Shown piece after piece: positions 54,141-62,334 of a stretch of 64,000 nucleotides of DNA (position 1 is the stretch's first letter; every line of letters starts with the position of its first letter). Source of the stretch: Vibrio rarus (GTDB lineage Bacteria; Pseudomonadota; Gammaproteobacteria; Enterobacterales; Vibrionaceae). The notes below the pieces were generated by a model. It did no database searches. It had not been told where the DNA came from and was given only the letters and a program-made list of their open reading frames with translations. Position numbers and translations under genes: made by a program. The stretch is from NCBI RefSeq assembly GCF_024347075.1, contig NZ_AP024901.1:1-64000 (forward strand), given 5' to 3'.

Positions 54141-54609
54141 AATTTCCTAAATAGATAAGGTTAGCTTAATGGCTGACCTTATCGCTCAACTTTGAACGTC
54201 GACCCTTTACTTGAGAGGGGCAGTGTTGTTATTGCGAAATTCAGACAGACAGAATCTGTTACAGCCTCGGAAATAAGATGCTATACAAGCCTCACTAAAA
54301 GTGAATCACAAACGTGTCCATTTGCTATGAAATGCCCATATTTTACGATGATTGCTCTTTTGACGCTAATCTTAATGAAATCTCTTCGTTATCCACGTCC
54401 AAGTTTCTTGCTTAATTCGTCACTACCAAAAAACCTGCACATGCAATGCTGATACTTCTATTTACATAGTAAAAGCAGACATTGGTTAACACTTTCTCTT
54501 TGATTCATGCATCTATAACGTTTCCGAGAGCGACATTATTTGCATTTGCCTAATCTAAAAAACACCAAAAACTTGTACCCCACAACAGCCCGCCTTTATC
54601 GCCTATCGT

Positions 54610-54664
54610 TAAGAGGACACACACCATATCTTTAACCAGATGTGAAAGCTAATGGGACACACAC
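54610..54664. repeat. REP-like pair of GGACACACAC boxes (left)
   Basis: TAAGAGGACACACAC at 54610-54624 and GGGACACACAC at 54654-54664, same orientation. The first is repeated exactly in inverted orientation at 61916-61930. Confidence 0.65.
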
Positions 54665-55045
54665 TAGACGCCTGTCTGTTTATGCTTTTGTCTCTTTATT
54701 CTCTTTATACCTAGGTAAATCGCCATCTGGCTTTAAATCGCTGCATCTAAGGCTCTTGTTTGAGCGAATTTTATAGATTTGACGTTTAGAAAAGGCAACA
54801 AACAAATGAGCTTGTGCCATGAAATATGAGGTGTTTGTGTGTTAAATAAGACAATCATCTTATTGCAAATAGGAAAAAACATAAAAAAACCGAAAATTTA
54901 AGCAATAAAATATAAAAAAAGCAAGAAACGGCCACTGTCAACACCCTAAAATCGAGATCTAATACTCACTTTTTATACGCGCACTGCGCCTACGCAACTT
55001 TTTGTACATGCATCACAGTTTGTAACTGACGGTTACACTAAAATA

Positions 55046-55058
55046 TTTGTCATACATT
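55046..55058 (+). promoter_or_regulatory. GntR-type operator before kdgM4
   Basis: TTTGTCATACATT followed by AATTCAAATACCCGTATGG; the kdgM3 upstream region has the same order (AATTCAAATATCCATACGG). Confidence 0.65.
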
Positions 55059-55096
55059 AATTCAAATACCCGTATGGAAAAAAAGGTAAAAACACC

Positions 55097-55852
55097 ATGA
55101 ATAAAAGTAAAATTGCATTAGCAGTAGTTGCTACAGTTTTCGCAGGTTCGGTGAGCGCAGGTTCTATTGACTACCGTGCTGAATATAAGCATGAAGATAA
55201 AGAGTATCAGCACCGTATTAAAATCGGTACATCAGTAAAAGCTGCAGATAAAACTAAGGTTTACTTTAGCGCTGAGCAAAAATTTAACAGCGATGATAAA
55301 GGTGATTTTTGGTACGAAATGGAGCGTGGTGATTCTGAGTTTGATTGGGGTGTGCGTTACGATCTAACTAAAAACTGGTACCTACAACCTGGTATGCCAA
55401 TTACTTTCTCTGACGAAAGAACTACATATAAGCCTCAGTTCCGCGTGGGTTACAAATCTAGCTTTGGTTTAACTACCGCTCTTCGTTACCGTCATGAGTT
55501 CCAAACGTACACAAGTAGTAAAGAAGGTTCATCGACTACTGTGGATGGTGGTTCACTACTACGTGCAGGTAAAACTTTCCAACAAGGTAAAGTGACTCTT
55601 ACAGGTTCATACAAGTTTTCTCAAGAAAGCTTGAAAGACCTTAAGCTAAGCTACGAAGCAAACTATAACCACAACTACGAAGATGTTCGCATTGAAAACA
55701 ACAACAACTGGGGTTGGGATGCAGGTCTTATCGTAGGTTATCAAATGGGTAACTTCCGTCCTTTCATGGAACTTTGGAATGTTAAAACTAGCGGTTCAAC
55801 AAGCAGTGACCGTCAGCTAAGAACCCGTCTTGGCCTTAAATATTACTTCTAA
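55097..55852 (+). CDS. kdgM: KdgM-family oligouronate porin 4
   Basis: 251 residues. Signal peptide ending SVSAG, barrel start IDYRAEYKHEDKEYQHRIKI, end LRTRLGLKYYF. First gene of the kdgM4-Lp6 cassette. Its control region shares TCACAGTTTGTAAC and the operator block with kdgM3, so the two cassettes probably come from one ancestral unit. The gap to Lp6 (85 bp) again holds a perfect 10-bp stem-loop. Confidence 0.92.
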   Translation: MNKSKIALAVVATVFAGSVSAGSIDYRAEYKHEDKEYQHRIKIGTSVKAADKTKVYFSAEQKFNSDDKGDFWYEMERGDSEFDWGVRYDLTKNWYLQPGMPITFSDERTTYKPQFRVGYKSSFGLTTALRYRHEFQTYTSSKEGSSTTVDGGSLLRAGKTFQQGKVTLTGSYKFSQESLKDLKLSYEANYNHNYEDVRIENNNNWGWDAGLIVGYQMGNFRPFMELWNVKTSGSTSSDRQLRTRLGLKYYF

Positions 55853-55873
55853 AAAAATATAAATAATAAAACT

Positions 55874-55905
55874 GCTGAATGAGCCTGTGCTCAGACTCAT
55901 TCAGC
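55874..55905 (+). promoter_or_regulatory. Intercistronic stem-loop kdgM4-Lp6
   Basis: GCTGAATGAG / CTCATTCAGC, 12-base loop, no T-run. Sequence unrelated to the kdgM3-Lp1 stem-loop but in the same place. Confidence 0.7.
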
Positions 55906-55937
55906 TAGTAACGTAATGAAACATTAAGAGAGAAAAT

Positions 55938-57794
55938 ATGAAAATTTCTAAGTCTGCGATTGCAGTAGCTCTATCTACTGGTCTTCTATTTGGTTGTGAT
56001 TTCGATGTAGGTTCAGAAAATAAACCTTCAGAACCAGTAATACCAGCAACACCCCCTTCAGCTCTACAAAATACATATTGGGAGCTTGCTGCTGCATCTT
56101 CTACTGCTGCGACACAATCTACTGATCTACCTAATATTTATGTTTTTGATGGTACAAATCAAAAATACTACAACGATGATAATAGCTTTGGTACTTACGT
56201 TATCGAAGAAAAATCATACTCAGAAGATGAAGATGGTAACCTGACATTCCATTACTATGATGCTGACGGTAATTCATCTGAAGAAACGGCTACTTTTGCG
56301 GTTTCTGCTGATGGCGCTCTCACTATTTCAGGCACAAACGATGGTGACCTGACGGGTACTGATCAATCTGACAATGCGGATATTAAAGCGGCAGTTGAAG
56401 CTGCAAACTCTGCTTCAGGTGTTAATAACGTTGCTCAAATCATTGATACAACGACCACCGATACAGGTGAGCTACGTGTTAAATTAGCTGATGGTTCTAC
56501 GGGTATTGCTGTTGATTCTATTGCTCAAGGTAAAATTACAATTGATTTAACTTACCAAAAGCATGCTGATACTGAGCAAGCGGAAGATACTAGTGGTAAC
56601 AACGCATACATCTCTCTTTATGCGACAGGCACTGGTAATGCGAACCTATATGGTGAGCTAGTTCTTAATGACGGTGAAGTTTTCTACCGCACAAACAATG
56701 TTGAAGACGGTAAGCCTCAGTTATCTGACTCTATCGGTACATATACATTAGGTGAAGAGCTTTCAGTTGAACTAGTATGGGGTGAAAACGATGAGTATTC
56801 ATTCGATATTAATGGTACGTCTTACGGACCTTTCCCTTACGCTATGGAAAATGCCGCTGTACAAGTTATTGCCGTTAAAATGGGTGATAACAGCAACACG
56901 ACTCATTTTGAGCTACTTGCAGATAACTTCAAGATTTTCAATGTAACTGGTACAGATGAAGAGCTTGTATTTGAAGATAACTTCGAAAGTTATGCTGACG
57001 GTCATAACCTTTCAGGTGCCCCATACAACACTAACTCAAATGAAGTTGTAGTGTTGAAATTAACGGGTGCCGCGGATGATGATTCTGGTTCAGAAGATGA
57101 CAATGGTTCTGGCGAAGAAGATAACGGTGGCGCTGGTGAAGAAGACAACGGCGGTGAGGAAGACAACGGCGGCGGTGAAGTTTCTTCAGTAGATAACTTC
57201 GATTCGTACACGGTTGGTGCTCAAATTGATGCAGCTAACGCTAGTTATGTATTAAGCAATGCTGAAGGCAATGTTGCTAAGATCAGCGATGATTTTGCTG
57301 CATCAGGCTCTAATTCTCTACTTATCTCTGATGCTTCTGCTACCTCAAAACCTGTTGTTTCTCGTACCTTTAAAGATGGTGCAGCCGACAGTGGTTCTGT
57401 ATCAGCTTCTTTTTATATTCCTGATGCAGGTTATGTGAAGTCTTCTTACATTTACTTAGGTCATTCGGCAACAGGTTCTTCTAGTACCCGATTCACTGAA
57501 ATTGTATTTGGGTCTTCTGAAGTCAAATTTAGAAATGAAAGTGGCAGTCAAAAAGCTGTTGCTGATTACGAGCAAGATACTTGGGTTGATGTAACTGTAT
57601 CTTGGGTTGGTACTGATATTACAGTAACAATTGATGGTCAAGATTATACTTCGTATATGGATAATGATGTTGAAGTTCCGTTGGTTGCTGAAAATGTAGA
57701 TGGTGCTCCAACTTTAGTGGCGATCTATGCTGGTGATAACAGTTCTGTTGGTACTTATTCATATGTTGATAACCTAGGTTCTGATTTGTTCTAA
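55938..57794 (+). CDS. Lp6: modular lipoprotein (N-domain + B + A)
   Basis: 618 residues. Lipoprotein signal LFGC, Cys20, followed by Asp at +2 (CDFD), which in E. coli would favour inner-membrane retention, unlike Lp1-Lp5. An extra N-terminal domain (about 40-140: LQNTYWELAAAS, YVFDGTNQKYY), module B (about 148-365: VAQIIDTTTTDTGELRVKL to DNFKIFNVTG), an acidic Glu/Asp/Gly/Asn linker (about 378-410), and module A (about 415-618, ending YVDNLGSDLF). The stalk is acidic, whereas Lp2-Lp5 stalks are Lys-rich. AGAGAGAAA precedes the ATG. Cotranscribed with kdgM4. Confidence 0.84.
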   Translation: MKISKSAIAVALSTGLLFGCDFDVGSENKPSEPVIPATPPSALQNTYWELAAASSTAATQSTDLPNIYVFDGTNQKYYNDDNSFGTYVIEEKSYSEDEDGNLTFHYYDADGNSSEETATFAVSADGALTISGTNDGDLTGTDQSDNADIKAAVEAANSASGVNNVAQIIDTTTTDTGELRVKLADGSTGIAVDSIAQGKITIDLTYQKHADTEQAEDTSGNNAYISLYATGTGNANLYGELVLNDGEVFYRTNNVEDGKPQLSDSIGTYTLGEELSVELVWGENDEYSFDINGTSYGPFPYAMENAAVQVIAVKMGDNSNTTHFELLADNFKIFNVTGTDEELVFEDNFESYADGHNLSGAPYNTNSNEVVVLKLTGAADDDSGSEDDNGSGEEDNGGAGEEDNGGEEDNGGGEVSSVDNFDSYTVGAQIDAANASYVLSNAEGNVAKISDDFAASGSNSLLISDASATSKPVVSRTFKDGAADSGSVSASFYIPDAGYVKSSYIYLGHSATGSSSTRFTEIVFGSSEVKFRNESGSQKAVADYEQDTWVDVTVSWVGTDITVTIDGQDYTSYMDNDVEVPLVAENVDGAPTLVAIYAGDNSSVGTYSYVDNLGSDLF

Positions 57795-57818
57795 TCTAGT
57801 TTGATTATCTAACGACAA

Positions 57819-57845
57819 AGCCGGCTTATATAGCCGGTTTTTTTA
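57819..57845 (+). terminator. Lp6 terminator
   Basis: AGCCGGCT / AGCCGGTT, 5-base loop, T-run behind it. Confidence 0.9.
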
Positions 57846-58437
57846 TGCTGATGTTAAAGTTAATGTTCTGAAAATCAGTAAATTAAAAGATTTTTACTTG
57901 TACATTATTGACGTACCAGAAGGATTAATATTTGATGGTATGCTTGAAAATGGATATCGACAATTATGTATTGATTGTAGAGTAACCTCATCATTTTAAT
58001 TATGTTTGAAGTTTAGCGTTTCCCATGAATTGATGATTACAGGTAAAACCCAATGCATAAGACAAAATTGACAATTGCTGCTTATGTCATTGCTACCTTC
58101 TTAGTTATCGAGAGAGTAGGGGATAAAGGGATTGATAATATTTGTTATGTTGGTGAGTTCTGCTCGCAATACTACAATTAGTATCTGCGGTGCTCTCACG
58201 TAGGAATAAGTTGTATCTTATTGTTATTTAAGAGATTTATGTCCGGCTAGCTCCAAAGTTTAGACTTCACTCTATGTTCTGTTGTGATAATCCTAGAATA
58301 CCCCTTGCTTTTACTATTTGTAATACAATATAATTTAAGAATGGTATTGATCATTGCTTACTAGATGTTTCTGGTTGAGTAACTTAGAAACACCTATGAT
58401 ACCTTTTCCTAAAAAAGTGGGTTTGTTATAAACCGGC
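57846..58437. other. Gene-poor region after Lp6
   Basis: About 590 bp. The only candidate is the 42-codon frame at 58053-58181. A minus/plus repeat or operator could not be found. Confidence 0.4.
58053..58181 (+). CDS. Candidate small membrane-anchored protein, 42 residues
   Basis: Short frame with AGG 9 bases before the ATG, a hydrophobic N-terminal segment (LTIAAYVIATFLVIE) and a Cys pair near the C-terminus (ICYVGEFC). No family is recognised; only the hydrophobic segment and the ribosome site speak for it. Confidence 0.25.
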   Translation: MHKTKLTIAAYVIATFLVIERVGDKGIDNICYVGEFCSQYYN

Positions 58438-58555
58438 TTGAACTAGTGAAACTCCATAACTACTAATAATGGCCTAAGCATCCCCTTCTAGTGTTTAGGC
58501 TCGGTACACCACCGATTCACCCATAGGCTATGCACTTGCCTATGGGTTTTTTTTT
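58438..58555 (+). ncRNA. Candidate small regulatory RNA
   Basis: A promoter-like TTGAAC (58438-58443), 17-bp spacer, TACTAA (58461-58466) precedes about 84 nt that fold into three hairpins: GCCTAA/TTAGGC (58472-58477, 58495-58500), TCGG/CCGA (58501-58504, 58512-58515) and a terminator ACCCATAGGC/GCCTATGGGT (58519-58528, 58538-58547) with nine T. No coding frame ends at this terminator; the last gene terminates 600 bp earlier. I cannot match it to Spot 42, Qrr, RyhB or other RNAs I know. Confidence 0.55.
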
Positions 58556-59728
58556 GCGTTTTGCTAGGGATGTTTACAGGTTGAATATAATTAACGAGAG
58601 GTGTTAACAGTGTACATGCAATGGGTGCTAGCTGCATTTATTAACGGTTTAGTAGCAATAAATCTAGCCAATGTAACCATTGGCAAACTGTACTAACTGA
58701 GTATGGTGATATTAGTGCCCATTGGCTTATGTCTGCAAAGCAAGAACCGCGTTCATTATTTTATTATAATGTGATAGATAGCAAGGTTTATTTTAATATT
58801 ATGGCTTTAGTAAATATCAAACATAAATAAAAATAACATAGTCATTCATTTTTATGCATAATATTCCAGCGGTATCTCTAATAAAAAATTGGAAAAGACA
58901 ATCTTTAATATTGTCCAGAAAAAAACGTGAATTACCTCTATTTTTATCACATCGATTTACATTTTACGAATGGTGTGAATGAGCTTGACTATAGATGGAT
59001 TATTCATTTTAACTTATTGTTTATTAAGATAAATGTTGAATTTTGCTCATCATTTTCTCGGTTATTTATTGCAATTGTAGTGTTTTCTGACGATTTTTAC
59101 TGTTTTGAAAATTACAGTAAAAAATATTAAATAAATGCCTACAAAAAATTATGCTGAAAATCGATTTCTTACTATCCTCATTTATTCTTAAATTCTGTTA
59201 CTAATAATGAGTCATAAATGAAAGAGGGTAGGCGTTCGGCAATTTGTCGTCTTAGGTATATCGGATAATTTCTGTATAAAAAGTCACCACTATTCATTTA
59301 ATCAATAAGTGTCATTGATTGAGCGTTTCTACTGTAGTTAAAACCCGATCAATTGTGTGATGTGTGCTGCATTGAAATTAAGTTCATCTAAAGTTGAACT
59401 GACCCCGGCAAGTACTTTAATCACAAGTTTGATAAATAAAGACACCAGCTAGAAGTAAAATTAGCAGTATTAAATTCATAAATTAGTACTACTATTTGTA
59501 TGAGAATGTGTTGCCTGTAACAAATAATATATATGACTAATGGTAGATGTGGCATTTAGATTTCATGCATATGTTGACAAAACAATGACTAGAATTGCCT
59601 TGTTCCAGTTATTAATCCTCAGTTACAGCTTAAGAATTGTTGTTTCTATTTAGTCAACAGTTAGCTCTTGATCACTTGTATGATTTAATCTAGGTAAAGT
59701 CTTGAGCCCCACGTCACATTTATGAAGT
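58556..59728. other. Gene-free region before SSS3
   Basis: About 1.2 kb, AT-rich. Contains only very short frames (e.g. a 27-codon frame at 58616) with no support. No strong hairpin, repeat or terminator. It ends in the SSS3 operator. Confidence 0.45.
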
Positions 59729-59741
59729 ATTGTAATACAAA
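59729..59741 (+). promoter_or_regulatory. GntR-type operator before SSS3
   Basis: ATTGTAATACAAA, 66 bp before the start codon; fits the ATTGT-NNT-ACAAT pattern. Confidence 0.6.
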
Positions 59742-59806
59742 AGATCTAGATAACTGATTAAAATGAACGGGATTTGAAATAATTATTTACAGTTTAAGGT
59801 AATGTG

Positions 59807-61585
59807 ATGGATCTCAATACGATTATTGTTGGCGTTTATTTCCTATTCTTAATTGCAATAGGTTGGATGTTTAGAACATTTACAAGTACGACAAGTGATT
59901 ACTTCCGTGGCGGCGGTAATATGCTTTGGTGGATGGTTGGTGCAACTGCGTTTATGACTCAGTTCTCAGCTTGGACATTTACTGGTGCAGCCGGTAAAGC
60001 ATATAACGATGGTTTCGCAGTAGCGATCATCTTCTTAGCAAACGCGTTCGGTTACTTCATGAACTTTGCGTATTTTGCTCCTAAATTCCGTCAGCTACGT
60101 GTAGTGACGGTAATTGAAGCAATTCGCATGCGTTTTGGTGCTACGAACGAACAAGTATTTACTTGGTCTTCTATGCCAAACAGTGTTGTATCTGCAGGTG
60201 TATGGCTTAATGCACTAGCAATCATCGCATCAGGTATCTTTGGCTTTGATATGATGATGACTATCTGGATTACAGGTCTCGTTGTACTGGCGATGTCTGT
60301 TACAGGTGGTTCATGGGCGGTAATCGCATCTGACTTCATGCAGATGGTTATCATCATGGCAGTAACAATTACTTGTGCTGTTGTAGCGATTGTTCAAGGT
60401 GGCGGTGTTGGTGAGATCATCAGTAACTTCCCTGTGGGCGATACTGGTTCTTTCGTAGCGGGTAACAACCTTAATTACCTAAGCATCTTCAGCATCTGGG
60501 CGTTCTTCATCTTTGTTAAGCAGTTCTCTATTACGAACAACATGCTTAACTCCTACCGTTACCTAGCGGCAAAAGATTCTAAGAATGCTAAGAAAGCGGC
60601 ACTTCTTGCTTGTGTTCTTATGCTAGGCGGTGTATTCATTTGGTTCATGCCTTCTTGGTACATTGCAGGTCAAGGTGTTGATCTTGCAGCTCACTACCCT
60701 GATGCAGGTTCTAAAGCAGGTGACTTTGCTTACCTATACTTCGTACAAGAATACATGCCAGCAGGTATGGTAGGTCTTCTAGTTGCTGCAATGTTCGCTG
60801 CAACTATGTCTTCAATGGACTCTGGCCTTAACCGTAACTCAGGTATCTTTGTTAAAAACTTCTACGAACCAATCGTTCGTAAAGGTCAAGCTTCTGAGAA
60901 AGAGCTAGTAACAGTATCTAAAATCACTTCAGCGGTGTTTGGTATTTGTATTATCCTTATCGCACAGTTCATTAACTCTCTTAAAGGTTTGAGCTTGTTC
61001 GATACAATGATGTACGTTGGTGCTCTAATCGGCTTCCCAATGACTATTCCTGCATTCCTTGGCTTCTTCATTAAGAAAACTCCTGACTGGGCTGGTTGGG
61101 GTACACTAATCGTTGGTGGTATCGTTTCTTACGTGGTTGGTTTTGTTATCAATGCAGAAATGGTTTCTCACGCATTTGGTTTACAAGAGCTAACTAGCCG
61201 TGAATGGTCTGACGTTAAAGTTGCAATTGGTCTAATCTGTCACATTGTATTCACTGGTGGTTTCTTCATCTTCTCAATGATGTTCTACAAACCTCTATCT
61301 GATAAACGTCAAGCTGATGTTGATAAGTTCTTTGGTAACCTAGCTACTCCATTGGTTGCTGAGTCTGCTGCACAGAAAAAACTTGATAACAAACAACGTC
61401 AAATGCTTGGTAAACTGATTGCTGTAGCGGGTGTGTTCATCATGTTTATGGCTCTATTACCAAATGAAACGTGGGGACGTTTGGTCTTCATCCTTTGTGG
61501 TTTCATTGTTGGTGGTGTTGGTATGCTTCTTGTTAAAGCTGTTGACTCTTCTGCAGAAAACCTTGAAGAAAGTGTTGCTAAATAA
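59807..61585 (+). CDS. SLC5-family sodium:solute symporter SSS3
   Basis: 592 residues from the ATG at 59807 (an in-frame GTG precedes it; AAGGT upstream; SSS4 starts at the same residue). Motifs TTSDYFRGGGNMLWWMVGATAF, QFSAWTFTGAAGKAY and MSSMDSGLNRNSGIFVKNFY. More similar to SSS4 than to SSS1 or SSS2. Codons are strongly biased to the preferred set seen in abundant proteins (e.g. GGT, CGT, CTT/CTA), hinting at high expression. Likely imports an alginate-derived uronate with sodium. Confidence 0.9.
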   Translation: MDLNTIIVGVYFLFLIAIGWMFRTFTSTTSDYFRGGGNMLWWMVGATAFMTQFSAWTFTGAAGKAYNDGFAVAIIFLANAFGYFMNFAYFAPKFRQLRVVTVIEAIRMRFGATNEQVFTWSSMPNSVVSAGVWLNALAIIASGIFGFDMMMTIWITGLVVLAMSVTGGSWAVIASDFMQMVIIMAVTITCAVVAIVQGGGVGEIISNFPVGDTGSFVAGNNLNYLSIFSIWAFFIFVKQFSITNNMLNSYRYLAAKDSKNAKKAALLACVLMLGGVFIWFMPSWYIAGQGVDLAAHYPDAGSKAGDFAYLYFVQEYMPAGMVGLLVAAMFAATMSSMDSGLNRNSGIFVKNFYEPIVRKGQASEKELVTVSKITSAVFGICIILIAQFINSLKGLSLFDTMMYVGALIGFPMTIPAFLGFFIKKTPDWAGWGTLIVGGIVSYVVGFVINAEMVSHAFGLQELTSREWSDVKVAIGLICHIVFTGGFFIFSMMFYKPLSDKRQADVDKFFGNLATPLVAESAAQKKLDNKQRQMLGKLIAVAGVFIMFMALLPNETWGRLVFILCGFIVGGVGMLLVKAVDSSAENLEESVAK

Positions 61586-61613
61586 ATAATTTTACTTTAG
61601 TTAACCAATAGTA

Positions 61614-61642
61614 AATGCGGGCTTTGTTGCCCGCATTTTTTT
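61614..61642 (+). terminator. SSS3 terminator
   Basis: AATGCGGGC / GCCCGCATT, 6-base loop, then TTTTT. Confidence 0.95.
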
Positions 61643-61869
61643 GCCTATAAGTCTCACCACATCAACTCCCAGCATAGGTAGTAAACTCCTTTAACCCTAT
61701 TGGCTAAGCATTGTTGTCGGTTTTGCTTTCTCATTCTATCCACCTGTCTTTTAATTCCCCAAACTTTTCTTCTGCTCATTATGTTTATCCAAGTTGGAAT
61801 TTGCCTCTTAAGGGCCTTCGTTCTTTTATTCATTGTGCCTGTAATAGCAAATAGGATGACCTGTTTAAT

Positions 61870-61930
61870 TGGTGTCTGTCCTTTTAGTATCTAGATGATT
61901 TGAAATGTTTTATTAGTGTGTGTCCTCTTA
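61870..61930. repeat. REP-like pair of GGACACACAC boxes (right)
   Basis: On the minus strand TAAGAGGACACACAC (61930-61916) and AGGACAGACACC (61882-61871). The same two-box layout as at 54610-54664, but inverted. Confidence 0.6.
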
Positions 61931-62089
61931 TGATCTTTAATAAATTCTACTTTAACCTTTCAGAATTGAACTGATGGAAAGTGGCTTAAAATATTTCAAT
62001 TAGTCATACAAATATTGGGTATATTTTTGATTTATAGATATATAAATATTTCCTATAAGTAAAAACCAAGTAATTCAATTAACATATAA

Positions 62090-62105
62090 TGTGATCTTCA
62101 TCGCA
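62090..62105. promoter_or_regulatory. CRP box before SSS4
   Basis: TGTGATCTTCATCGCA: nine of ten half-site bases, flanked by AA and TT. Confidence 0.75.
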
Positions 62106-62256
62106 TTATATGCGGGTAACGATCTGTTTTTGTCTGTAACAAGCTATTTCTGTTATTTAACTCTCTCCGCTTAGAACTTTATCGAATGTTAGATGCAGAT
62201 CACTTGTAGTATTTATGGAATTAAAAATGACGAGGCGTACGTCACAGTTAAAACTT

Positions 62257-62269
62257 ATTGTAGTACAAG
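62257..62269 (+). promoter_or_regulatory. GntR-type operator before SSS4
   Basis: ATTGTAGTACAAG, 66 bp before the start codon, the same distance as the box before SSS3. Confidence 0.6.
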
Positions 62270-62334
62270 TTATCTCTGGTTCTGGTTAGAATTCCCCAAA
62301 ATTACATATAACATTAATTTCATAAGGGTTAACG

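Larger units (their letters stand above)
54141..55096. other. Gene-free region before kdgM4 with REP-like boxes
   Basis: About 950 bp without a convincing gene; short frames here have no ribosome site or recognisable sequence. It holds two GGACACACAC boxes (54615-54624, 54655-54664) and, at the right end, the kdgM4 control block. A minus-strand frame around 54680-54830 could be a transposase remnant but I cannot place it. Confidence 0.5.
61643..62256. other. Intergenic region between SSS3 and SSS4
   Basis: About 610 bp with no convincing gene. Holds the right REP-like boxes (61870-61930) and the SSS4 CRP box (62090-62105). A minus-strand frame rich in Lys/Arg (about 61660-61870) might be a gene remnant; not identifiable. 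Confidence 0.45.

Noticed and set aside
54192..54452. 86-codon frame after Lp5
   Set aside because: No ribosome site, no recognisable protein features, starts within the post-Lp5 hairpin region.
57884..57998. Possible gene remnant after Lp6 (frame containing DVPEGLIFDGMLENG)
   Set aside because: No start codon outside the Lp6 terminator and no family match; too weak to call a pseudogene.
58927..59130. 67-codon frame in the gap before SSS3
   Set aside because: Extremely AT-rich (Phe, Tyr, Asn), no start signal; typical random frame.
61700..61894. 64-codon frame between SSS3 and SSS4
   Set aside because: Cys/Leu-rich translation of noncoding DNA; ends in the REP-like box.
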